Shown piece after piece: positions 1 to 5,217 of a stretch of DNA of 5,262 nt. Position 1 is the first letter of the stretch. Each line of letters opens with the position of its first letter. The notes beneath the pieces are model-generated. The model worked only from the letters and a program-made list of their open reading frames with translations, was not told the DNA's origin and made no database searches. A program made the position numbers and the translations under genes. The DNA is from Alphaproteobacteria bacterium (GTDB lineage: Bacteria; Pseudomonadota; Alphaproteobacteria; CAISOG01): the NCBI GenBank assembly GCA_018883285.1, contig VEQJ01000107.1, positions 1 through 5,262 of the forward strand. The letters are read 5' to 3'.

Positions 1-383
1 GTGCCAACCCCGACCGTTTGGCGCTGGTCAAACAGGCGTTGGATGACGTGACCAATGACCCCAGCGGCACCGCCTATCGCGCCCGCATCACGGCGGGGGA
101 TGACGGCAATCTGTGGGCGATGGGCGGCAAAACCGGCACGTCCCAGGTGCGCCGCATTACCGCGCGCGAACGCGAACAGGGGGTTAAGAAAAATGAGGAG
201 TTGCCATGGAAAAAACGGGATCACGCCCTGTTCGTGGGCTATGCCCCGCTGGAAAATCCCCGCCTGGTAATCAGCGTGGTGATCGAACATGGCGGCAGTG
301 GCGGCCACACCGCCGCCCCCATCGCCCGCGACATCATGGTGGCGGCACAACAACTGCTGAAACTTAGCGATTCGGATAAATAG
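1..383 (+). CDS. mrdA: Penicillin-binding protein 2 (peptidoglycan D,D-transpeptidase), C-terminal part only
   Basis: The gene enters from the left edge. The first whole codon is at base 3 and the stop is TAG at 381-383, so only the last 126 residues are seen. PBP2 cross-links peptidoglycan side chains during cell elongation, with RodA and MreBCD, and is anchored in the inner membrane facing the periplasm. The visible part carries the third transpeptidase motif, KTGT, at 129-140, followed by a Q-V-R-R stretch, the charged segment ending ELPWKKRDHALFVGYAP, and a VVIEHGGSGG segment near the C-terminus. This H-A-L-F-V-G-Y-A-P and E-H-G-G arrangement is characteristic of class B PBP2 rather than FtsI/PBP3. 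The Ser-x-x-Lys and Ser-x-Asn motifs lie outside the window. No rodA follows: the next gene is convergent and ends 28 bp away. The family assignment is firm. The gene symbol rests on similarity of this C-terminal part. Confidence 0.93.
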   Translation, partial: ANPDRLALVKQALDDVTNDPSGTAYRARITAGDDGNLWAMGGKTGTSQVRRITAREREQGVKKNEELPWKKRDHALFVGYAPLENPRLVISVVIEHGGSGGHTAAPIARDIMVAAQQLLKLSDSDK

Positions 384-411
384 GGGGCGGCATTTGGTTG
401 GTTGGCAGATG

Positions 412-2199
412 CTAAAGACGAAAACGGTTGCGCAGGCCAAGGCCGATTAGAAATAGCAGGAGGATGGCGGCAACCCCTTCAAAAATCCCAATCCCGTGCA
501 CGATGGCGGGCACATCGGTACGATAAAGGGTTTCCAGGCTCGATTTTCGCGCCTCACTGGCCACCCCCAACGCGGGCAGGGCGTTAACCAGGCTTAGCAG
601 CAGGGCGTTTGTATAGACTTGGGACAACAGCGTTGCCAAATCCTCCAAAAAACTACCCGTACACCAACACACTGCCTGCCATGCGTAGCCGAGTGCGCAT
701 CCCACCCACAGCCCTACCAGCCACCCAAACGGGCGACCAATGCCACGGCCATAGTCGCTGAACAGCCCATACAGCCAGATCAGCTGTCGTTTTGGCCATA
801 GCCACCCCCTATCCTGTTCGCTGTCGCGATTGGTATCGCCGTCTTCCGTCTCCTGGGAGGTATCATCACCTTCAGCGACGAGCTTTTTTTTGGCCTGATA
901 GCGGGATTGCAGTTCTAGGGCGAAATAATCCAACTCCCGTGGGCGGTCATCGGCATCATGCGCCATCTTGCGCAGGGCTTGCAGACGGTCGGTGATGGGG
1001 GTGCGAGTTGGGTCGTTGCGCCAATCAAGGGTGTGATTGGTCAGGGAGGTTTGGAGATTTTCCAAATCGGCAATCGCCATCCCATCCTTAAAGGCGGTTC
1101 CAACAAAATCGGGTACCGCCCGCCACTTGCTCCCACGAAAACTAACAGTTTTGCTAAAACGGGCTGCGTGAAAATCGGCTACCCCTGTAAAACTTGCCCC
1201 CTCAAATATGGCCATATCAATAAATTCAGCTTGGTCGAATCTGGCCTCGCCCGCAAATGTCGATCCCCAGAAGTCGGCCTTGCCTGTAAATGTCGCTCCC
1301 CAGAAGCTGGCCTCGCCTGTAAATGTCGCCTCCTGGAAGTTGGCCTTGCTTGCAAACTGCGCCTTCCAGAAGGCGGCCTCGCCTGTAAATGTCGCCTTCC
1401 GGAAGTCGGCCTCACCCGCAAACTGCACCTCATGAAAAATGACCTCATCCGCGAACAGTGCTTGTATGAAATCCGCCTTTCTCTTAAATCGAGCCCCAAA
1501 GAAATTGGTCTTATGCGCAAACTGCACCGAGCAGAAATTGACCGCACCCGTAAACTGTGCCTGAAAGAAATTCGCCTGACCCGCAAACCGACTGCTTGCG
1601 AAAACAACCAAGGCAAAAGTCGAGGCATCGAGGAATGGGATGTTGGGCACAGCTTCAAACTGTGCCATATTAAAAATGGCCTTACCTGTAAACTGAACCC
1701 CGAGAAAATAAGCCATGTTCGCAAACCGAGCATTAAAAAAACTGGCTTCGCCTACAAAATGTGCCTTAGTGAAATAAACTTCTCCAGCAAATTGAGTTCT
1801 TTCGAACTTGGTGTCACCAATAAAAACTGCATTCTCAAAAGTAACGCTGAAGAATTGGTAGTCGTTCCATTCAATTGCCTCACCTATTTCGGGATCGCAG
1901 ATCAGGATCTTGGACAAGTCCCAACGGTCATCTTGCAACAGATTTTGCTGGGCGGTCGGATCACGTGGCGATCGCAAAAACGCCAATTGTTCTGATGTGG
2001 GGGGTTGTAGGGCGCGCAGTGCTGCCTCAAATTTTACCCGCTCTACCTCCCCCAACCTATCGGCAGCCGCCGTCAGGGTTTTTTGCACCAACGCCCTGCC
2101 GTCAGGGGTCAAGTTAGGGGCGACGCGCTGCCACCAGGCTTCGCTGTACAGCTCACCGTCAAAAGGCGGGATTAGCTCTAAGAGTTCTCGGGTCATCAC
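412..2199 (-). CDS. Phe-rich pentapeptide-type (11-residue) repeat protein with C-terminal membrane segments
   Basis: This 595-residue protein has four visible parts. Residues 1-110 are non-repetitive, rich in Trp, Leu and Ala. Residues 116-370 form a solenoid of the type F-[TA]-G-[EK]-A-x-F-x-x-A-x, matching the F-type pentapeptide family (Pentapeptide_3-like). Residues 371-480 are a charged linker with an acidic patch near 444-464. The C-terminus has hydrophobic segments at about 488-511, 525-547 (weaker) and 566-590, then a basic tail (RNRFRL). No signal peptide is seen, so the solenoid is probably cytoplasmic and tethered to the inner membrane. Phe residues are spaced 6,5,6,5 almost without fault, with one break at 181-205. 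The start is either GTG at 2199, directly after the TAA of the upstream gene, or ATG at 2196. Both imply translational coupling to the acyltransferase gene. Pentapeptide solenoids are known beta-helices, some of which mimic DNA (Qnr, MfpA), but nothing shows that role here. The function is unknown. Confidence 0.9.
   Translation of the reverse strand: MMTRELLELIPPFDGELYSEAWWQRVAPNLTPDGRALVQKTLTAAADRLGEVERVKFEAALRALQPPTSEQLAFLRSPRDPTAQQNLLQDDRWDLSKILICDPEIGEAIEWNDYQFFSVTFENAVFIGDTKFERTQFAGEVYFTKAHFVGEASFFNARFANMAYFLGVQFTGKAIFNMAQFEAVPNIPFLDASTFALVVFASSRFAGQANFFQAQFTGAVNFCSVQFAHKTNFFGARFKRKADFIQALFADEVIFHEVQFAGEADFRKATFTGEAAFWKAQFASKANFQEATFTGEASFWGATFTGKADFWGSTFAGEARFDQAEFIDMAIFEGASFTGVADFHAARFSKTVSFRGSKWRAVPDFVGTAFKDGMAIADLENLQTSLTNHTLDWRNDPTRTPITDRLQALRKMAHDADDRPRELDYFALELQSRYQAKKKLVAEGDDTSQETEDGDTNRDSEQDRGWLWPKRQLIWLYGLFSDYGRGIGRPFGWLVGLWVGCALGYAWQAVCWCTGSFLEDLATLLSQVYTNALLLSLVNALPALGVASEARKSSLETLYRTDVPAIVHGIGIFEGVAAILLLFLIGLGLRNRFRL
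1224..1422 (-). repeat. 33-bp tandem repeat tract coding for 11-residue units
   Basis: Inside the solenoid gene the DNA is itself tandemly repeated with a 33-bp period. On the + strand the phrase GCCTGTAAATGTCG or a close variant recurs at 1282, 1315, 1348, 1381 and 1414, each exactly 33 bp apart. It corresponds to protein units starting at Phe260, 271, 282, 293, 304, 315 and 326. The low divergence between neighbouring units, compared with units elsewhere in the gene, suggests recent duplication within this tract. In-frame gain or loss of units by slippage or recombination would be tolerated, because 33 is a multiple of three. Confidence 0.85.
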
Positions 2200-2865
2200 T
2201 TACTCTGGTAACAGGGCATCCAGGCCGCGTTGACCCAAAATGGCGAACAGATCGTTTTTGCTGGTGGCGCGTTTGACAAACAGCGGGCGTTGATTGGCCA
2301 TTTGCTCGGCGGGGACTTCGGGGGCAAAGCCAAAACGTTCCAACAACCGTTGCCCCTGAATGGTAAAGCCTGTCGAAAACAGCTCAACTGGATAGGAAAC
2401 ATGGCCGCTATCCGCCCAAAGATTCAGGGCGTGTGCCAACAACAACGCAACAGGATTGTCGGCGGTGGGCACGCGATAGGCGGCCTCAACAAACAGGCTG
2501 GCAATGCGCCACAGTGGCCATCCCCCCGCCGCGACCACATCGGCCATGGTAACGGGCAATAGGTCGCTATAGGTTAATTGCCCCTGTTTGAATCGGTTGG
2601 CCAAATCTGGGGCAACAGGCCACAGGTGAAAATTGCCCAAGAACTCCGTGCCCTGCCCACCGGCTTTGGTTGATATGTCCCGCTCCATCACAAAAATGCC
2701 CGCGGGGAATCGTTTTAACCAAGCCTGCTGCTGCGCCACCGTAAAGGCCAAATCGCCAAAGACGGGGTATTCGATGGCATGGATATTTTGAAGATCCTGC
2801 TGGGTTTCGGCTAAGCGAACCGTTAATTCCCCAAGGCGTACGTAATATTGGCGTGGCATAACCAT
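2200..2865 (-). CDS. GNAT-like N-acyltransferase family protein (divergent)
   Basis: The product is 221 residues, soluble, with no membrane segment or signal peptide. The layout resembles a GNAT fold. An N-terminal strand and helix (VRLAETQQDLQNIHAIEYPVF) resemble the usual start, then come strands GIFVMERD and FLGNFHLWPV, a core strand at about residues 118-131 (WRIASLFVEAAYRV), a helix at 138-151, and the closing helix-strand block ending LLERFGFAPE, a common GNAT C-terminal signature. The canonical acetyl-CoA pyrophosphate loop (Q/R-x-x-G-x-G/A) is not seen after the core strand, where the sequence reads VPTADNPVA. Activity is therefore uncertain and the substrate unknown. The start could be ATG at 2865 or ATG at 2859. 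The first lies inside the conserved edge of a repeat element; only a weak GGGA (2879-2876) precedes it. The TAA stop touches the start of the downstream repeat-protein gene, so the two are probably one transcript. The family call is an inference from pattern. Confidence 0.65.
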   Translation of the reverse strand: MVMPRQYYVRLGELTVRLAETQQDLQNIHAIEYPVFGDLAFTVAQQQAWLKRFPAGIFVMERDISTKAGGQGTEFLGNFHLWPVAPDLANRFKQGQLTYSDLLPVTMADVVAAGGWPLWRIASLFVEAAYRVPTADNPVALLLAHALNLWADSGHVSYPVELFSTGFTIQGQRLLERFGFAPEVPAEQMANQRPLFVKRATSKNDLFAILGQRGLDALLPE

Positions 2866-2866
2866 T

Positions 2867-3029
2867 TATAGTCATTCCCATTTAAAAATCTACAGTGCTG
2901 CAAATATCACGATCTCCGCGATACGGTGCTCATGCACTGTTGGGTACAGCTATCAAATTGCCATGGGCTTCGTTTCTTGACATCGTAACATTTTAGCAGG
3001 CTGTATAGTTCTAAATTGGAACGACTATA
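2867..3029. repeat. 163-bp element with imperfect ~48-bp terminal inverted repeats (MITE-like)
   Basis: The left end (2867-2913) and the reverse complement of the right end (3029-2982) both begin TATAGTC and end ACGAT. They agree at about 38 of 48 aligned positions, including an ATTTA block and a TACAG block. No ORF fills the interior, which contains a short hairpin (GTGC-TCAT-GCAC, 2926-2937). The element occupies nearly all of the 172 bp between the regulator stop (3038) and the acyltransferase start (2865). Its right arm also matches a separate copy at 5049-5111, so it belongs to a dispersed family. A non-autonomous transposon-like repeat is the simplest reading. No clear flanking target-site duplication was seen, and the mobilising transposase is not in the window. 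Confidence 0.75.
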
Positions 3030-3037
3030 GGCGGCGG

Positions 3038-3511
3038 CTAGGCGGCGGATGGGTGGCCAGTGTCAGCGGGGCTGGGCGATCCATCCTCCTCCCTGCTGCT
3101 GTGTTGTGCCATGGATTTGACAATCTCCATCACCCGTTTGCGCAGGTCGCGGTCGGTAATATTGTAGTAATGGCGCAGCAAATCCATGCTTTCCTGGTTG
3201 CGCCAATCCGGCTGTTCCAACGGCGCACGATCCTCCGCCACGGCGGCGGTAGGTTGAGGGGTGTTGGCGGGCATGGCTTGATTTGCCCAATCATGATCGT
3301 TAAAGAAATAGGCCACTTCAACCTCTAACAACTGGCTTAGGCGGAACAGGCGCCCTGCGCTAATCCGGTTTTGGCCGCGTTCGTATTTTTGGATTTGTTG
3401 AAAGGTGATGCCCAACCGTTCCGCCAGCTTTTCCTGGCTAAGACCCATCACCACCCGCCGCACCTCCGCCTGCGCCGCCAATCCCAATTTTCGTGCATCC
3501 CGCTTTTCCAT
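3038..3511 (-). CDS. XRE-family helix-turn-helix transcriptional regulator
   Basis: This 157-residue protein is a probable DNA-binding repressor. An XRE/HTH_3 domain spans about residues 17-70, with helix 2 at S25-L33 (SQEKLAERL), the turn at G34, and the recognition helix in TFQQIQKYE (36-44). The following G-Q-N-R-I-S and the helix ending VAYFF are typical of the short alphaproteobacterial members of this family. A Pro/Ala-rich linker (about 80-100) leads to a second conserved helical block at 110-136 (LLRHYYNITD...LRKRV), often found at the C-terminus of these proteins and perhaps used for dimerisation. The tail is polar. The ribosome site AAGGAGG (3519-3513) is strong but leaves only one base before the ATG at 3511, which is unusually close. 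No better in-frame start is visible. The gene lies upstream of the acyltransferase pair on the same strand, separated by the repeat element, so co-transcription or regulation of that pair is possible but not shown. Confidence 0.9.
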   Translation of the reverse strand: MEKRDARKLGLAAQAEVRRVVMGLSQEKLAERLGITFQQIQKYERGQNRISAGRLFRLSQLLEVEVAYFFNDHDWANQAMPANTPQPTAAVAEDRAPLEQPDWRNQESMDLLRHYYNITDRDLRKRVMEIVKSMAQHSSREEDGSPSPADTGHPSAA

Positions 3512-3541
3512 CCCTCCTTATGCTATCTTCCCGCCCAAACA

Positions 3542-3795
3542 TCATCCTTTTTCTTGGGATGTTAATTTATAGGGACGCCGCGTTGATGGCGAGATCCCTT
3601 TATCCAGCTGTTTTAGAATGGTTTCATAACGGCAATAGGTAGCGCGGCTGATACCGACAATCGTCTGACAGAATGCATTGGCATGGCCTGCAGCCTTGAG
3701 TTTCGCCATTTTTGCACTAATAGCTCACATTTTTGTTGCGATAAACTATAAGTGCTTAGTTTATAAATATTTTTGTGCAAGCCTTTGATTTGCAT
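3542..3795 (-). pseudogene. Truncated, frameshifted IS transposase/integrase N-terminal fragment
   Basis: The fragment starts with ATG at 3795, with a good ribosome site (GAGGAG, 3808-3803) seven bases upstream. It reads about 29 residues (MQIKGLHKNIYKLSTYSLSQ and on to VQKW) in frame. After the TGG codon (3708-3706) one base appears to be missing near 3704-3705. Reading on in the shifted frame gives a coherent helix-turn-helix with GISRATYCRYETILKQL, then KGISPSTRRP ending at 3572. This matches the N-terminal HTH of IS transposases with a C-terminal DDE integrase core (IS481-like or related). The sequence then runs ten codons to a TGA at 3542 without further likeness, and the catalytic core is absent. 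Both the frameshift and the 3' loss make it a dead remnant. The exact IS family is an inference. Confidence 0.7.
3566..3571 (-). promoter_or_regulatory. Possible -10 element for the XRE regulator gene
   Basis: The minus strand reads TATAAATTAA from 3571, about 55 bp upstream of the regulator start, within an AT-rich patch right at the edge of the transposase remnant. No convincing -35 hexamer lies 16-18 bp further upstream, so this is a weak candidate. Confidence 0.25.
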
Positions 3796-3846
3796 AAAAA
3801 GACTCCTCTGGTTTGGGTTTCAACGTCCCTTCCGTCAAGTCTTTTT
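3796..3846. repeat. Perfect 9-bp inverted repeat upstream of the transposase remnant
   Basis: AAAAAGACT (3796-3804) and AGTCTTTTT (3838-3846) are exact reverse complements separated by 33 bp. The left arm overlaps the ribosome site of the transposase remnant. A long loop and an AT-rich stem make this a poor terminator. It could be part of an IS end or a chance pairing. Confidence 0.4.
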
Positions 3847-4067
3847 GGCCGTAAAAAGCAAAAAACGGGTGAGGAAAGCCGTGATAAGTCTACGACTTAC
3901 CAACACTTACCTCTCCCACCACCACCATCACGTCTCACATCTATCTGAACTTGGACAGGACAGAATTTTATGATGGATGCTCGGTTAAGTTGTGGCATTG
4001 GGTGGTTGCACTGGTGGGCTGGGCATCCTGACGACGGGGAAAGCAGAATAAGGGGAAGGGATGGGGA

Positions 4068-4178
4068 ATGGCGTCGGCCGCCCGCCATTTTGCCGCTTTG
4101 GATACAGACCCCCTTGCTATTGCCCAAACAAGGCGTTATGACCTGGTGATAGAATTTACAGCCCCCAACCACAGCTGA
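4068..4178 (+). CDS. Doubtful 36-codon ORF just upstream of infA
   Basis: This ORF begins with ATG at 4068, seven bases after a purine-rich AAGGG (4056-4060) that could act as a ribosome site, and stops with TGA at 4176-4178, six bases before the infA start. The product would be a 36-residue peptide with mixed composition ending DLVIEFTAPNHS. The frame is closed upstream by TGA at 4029. It resembles nothing I recognise. It could be a leader peptide coupled to infA, the remnant of a gene once upstream, or chance. A rival ORF in another frame overlaps it. Confidence 0.2.
   Translation: MASAARHFAALDTDPLAIAQTRRYDLVIEFTAPNHS
4114..4142 (+). promoter_or_regulatory. Weak candidate promoter for infA-maf
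   Basis: TTGCTA (4114-4119) and TATGAC (4137-4142) each match four of six consensus positions and are separated by 17 bp, about 45 bp before the infA start. The match is weak, and alphaproteobacterial promoters often diverge from this consensus. Confidence 0.22.
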
Positions 4179-4184
4179 AGGCGC

Positions 4185-4406
4185 ATGAGCAAAGAAGATT
4201 TAATTGAATTTACCGGCGTGGTGACAGAATTGCTGCCCAACGCCATGTTTCGCGTCAAATTGGAAAATGATCACGTTATTTTGGCCATGAGCTCTGGCAA
4301 GCTGCGCAAAAATCGTATCAAGGTGTTGATCGGCGACCGGGTCAATGTGGAAATGACCCCCTATGACCTGACCAAGGGGCGCATCATCTTTCGCTTTAAC
4401 AAATAG
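4185..4406 (+). CDS. infA: Translation initiation factor IF-1
   Basis: IF-1 binds the 30S ribosomal A site during initiation and works with IF-2 and IF-3 in the cytoplasm. The 73-residue product is the normal size for the family and is a single S1-like OB-fold. It shows the family hallmarks KEDLIEF at the N-terminus, [28 protein letters not shown] in the middle and [19 protein letters not shown] at the end. Minor departures from the usual sequence are HVILAMSS where many relatives have H-E-V-L-A-H-T-S, and Ile in place of Ala before G-D-R-V. The ATG at 4185 follows AAGG (4178-4181) with a short spacer. The stop lies 11 bp before the next gene, and infA followed by maf is a recurrent alphaproteobacterial pairing. 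Confidence 0.98.
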   Translation: MSKEDLIEFTGVVTELLPNAMFRVKLENDHVILAMSSGKLRKNRIKVLIGDRVNVEMTPYDLTKGRIIFRFNK

Positions 4407-4417
4407 GGTTCGGCATC

Positions 4418-5035
4418 ATGCGCCAGCGGCTGATTCTGGCCTCAGCCTCCCCCCGCCGATTGGAATTGTTGCGCCAAATTGGGGTGGAACCCGCCGCGGT
4501 CATTCCCGCCGATATTGATGAAACCCCCCTGCCCCGCGAAGTGCCCCACGGCTATGTGCGGCGTATTGCCGCCGCCAAGTTGCGGGTGGTGTGCGAACAA
4601 CTGGCCGCCAGTAGTAGCAGCAGCAGCGCGGATACGCCGCCGCCCCCCACCTTTGTGCTGGCCGCCGATTCGATTGTGGCGGTTGGCCGACGCATTCTGG
4701 GCAAGCCCGCTGACGCGGTGGAGGCGGCCAAATTCTGGCGGCTGTACTCTGGCCGTCGCCATCGGGTGTACACGGGGGTGGCGCTGGCCAACCCTGCGGG
4801 CAAAATGGTGGTGAAAGTGGCGATCACCCAGGTGCAGTTTAAATCGCTTAGCGCGGCGGAGATTGCCCGCTTTGTCGCCAGCAATGAATGGCAGGGTAAG
4901 GCGGGCGGCTATGCGATTCAGGGCATGGCAGAGGCGTTTGTGCAATCGGTGTCGGGCAGCATCAGCAACATCATCGGCCTACCCCTGTGCCTGACCCGTA
5001 ACCTGCTGCTCGGCAACGGCTGGATCGAGGGTTAG
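4418..5035 (+). CDS. maf: Maf family nucleoside triphosphate pyrophosphatase (YhdE-like, probable dTTP/UTPase)
   Basis: This enzyme class hydrolyses nucleoside triphosphates, often non-canonical or pyrimidine ones, to monophosphates plus pyrophosphate, and has been linked to septum control. The 205-residue protein carries the whole set of Maf motifs: SASPRR at 9-14, DIDE near 32-35, A-A-A-K at 51-54, AADSIV with the likely catalytic Asp84, GKP at 95-97, SGRRHRVYTG at 111-120, and KAGGYAIQG (161-169) followed by GSISNIIGLPL. The K-A-G-x-Y-x-I-Q-G form fits the YhdE (dTTP/UTP) branch rather than the YceF (7-methyl-GTP) branch. An unusual insert of six serines (65-70) and four prolines (74-77) sits in the loop before the AADS strand, outside the active site. 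It starts at ATG 4418, 11 bp after infA, with no strong ribosome site of its own, which suggests coupling. Confidence 0.95.
   Translation: MRQRLILASASPRRLELLRQIGVEPAAVIPADIDETPLPREVPHGYVRRIAAAKLRVVCEQLAASSSSSSADTPPPPTFVLAADSIVAVGRRILGKPADAVEAAKFWRLYSGRRHRVYTGVALANPAGKMVVKVAITQVQFKSLSAAEIARFVASNEWQGKAGGYAIQGMAEAFVQSVSGSISNIIGLPLCLTRNLLLGNGWIEG
4607..4630 (+). repeat. Short AGT/AGC trinucleotide run within maf
   Basis: Six Ser codons of the AGT/AGC type occupy 4610-4627, two AGT then four AGC. They are followed after a few codons by four Pro codons (4637-4648). Slippage could change the number of serines without breaking the frame. Confidence 0.7.
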
Positions 5036-5043
5036 GGCATTCG

Positions 5044-5111
5044 CCATTTATAGTCGTTTCAATTTGGAAATATACAGCCTGCGAAAATGTTATGAGATCG
5101 AGAAACGGAGC
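5044..5111 (+). repeat. Dispersed repeat, copy downstream of maf (left arm)
   Basis: From 5049 the sequence TATAGTCGTTTCAATTTGG and onward aligns without gaps to the reverse complement of 3029-2967. By direct count 54 of 63 bases agree, including an uninterrupted TATACAGCCTGC. The five or six bases before it (CCATTTATAGTC, 5044-5055) are also identical to the left edge of the 2867-3029 element, so the conserved unit begins slightly outside the TATAGTC terminus. A central GTACATG...GTACATG repeat (5117-5132) follows. No clear right arm is visible, so this copy is either half-length or decayed on its right side. It starts only nine bases after the maf stop. Confidence 0.8.
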
Positions 5112-5182
5112 GGAGTGTACATGAACGTACATGTGCCCGCTGAATTCAAGTTTGAAGTGCAACAAGGTGGATATTTTGGGTG

Positions 5183-5217
5183 AAGGCCTCAAGAGGGGTG
5201 AGCCAGTTGAGGCTTTT
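5183..5217 (+). terminator. Probable rho-independent terminator of the infA-maf operon
   Basis: AAGGCCTCAA (5183-5192) pairs with TTGAGGCTTT (5207-5216) as a 10-bp stem with one G-T wobble around a 14-base loop. A run of four T (5214-5217) closes and follows the stem. It lies about 150 bp after the maf stop, beyond the repeat copy. The T run is short, so efficiency is uncertain. Confidence 0.5.

Larger units (their letters stand above)
3847..4184. other. Gene-poor stretch between the transposase remnant and infA
   Basis: Together with the inverted repeat at 3796-3846, this makes a 389-bp region without a firm gene. It contains a small hairpin (TAAGTC-TAC-GACTTA, 3885-3899), a run of CAC/ACC triplets near 3910-3932, purine-rich AAGGGGAAGGG at 4051-4060, and two overlapping short ORFs in different frames. 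No tRNA cloverleaf, known riboswitch or CRISPR pattern was seen. The promoter of infA must lie here unless transcription enters from further upstream. Confidence 0.6.

Noticed and set aside
1224..1422. Possible CRISPR-like array suggested by regular 33-bp spacing
   Set aside because: The period is the whole repeat unit with no unique spacers, and it is fully explained by the 11-residue coding repeat.
1179..1733. Arg/Ser-rich minus-strand ORF of 184 codons
   Set aside because: It is an out-of-frame shadow of the same tandem repeat, kept open by the 33-bp periodicity.
958..1995. Long + strand ORF of 345 codons with Cys/Lys-rich 11-residue repeats
   Set aside because: It lies antisense to the solenoid gene, and its repeats are simply the complement of the 33-bp coding repeat. 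It has no ribosome site and an odd composition, while the minus-strand product is coherent from end to end.
3970..4149. + strand ORF of 59 codons beginning MMDARLSCGIG
   Set aside because: It has unusual Trp/Arg/Pro-rich composition and no good ribosome site, overlaps a rival frame, and shows no recognisable family.
3897..4172. Minus-strand ORF of 91 codons upstream of infA
   Set aside because: It has low-complexity Gly/Arg and Ser/Pro stretches, no ribosome site and no recognisable domain.
4442..4945. His/Arg-rich minus-strand ORF opposite maf
   Set aside because: It is antisense to a clear Maf enzyme; the composition is that of a complement frame of GC-rich coding DNA.
5167..5190. Right arm of the repeat copy downstream of maf
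   Set aside because: Only an ATATTTT core and scattered bases resemble the expected arm, too few to claim; the stretch is better explained by the terminator stem.
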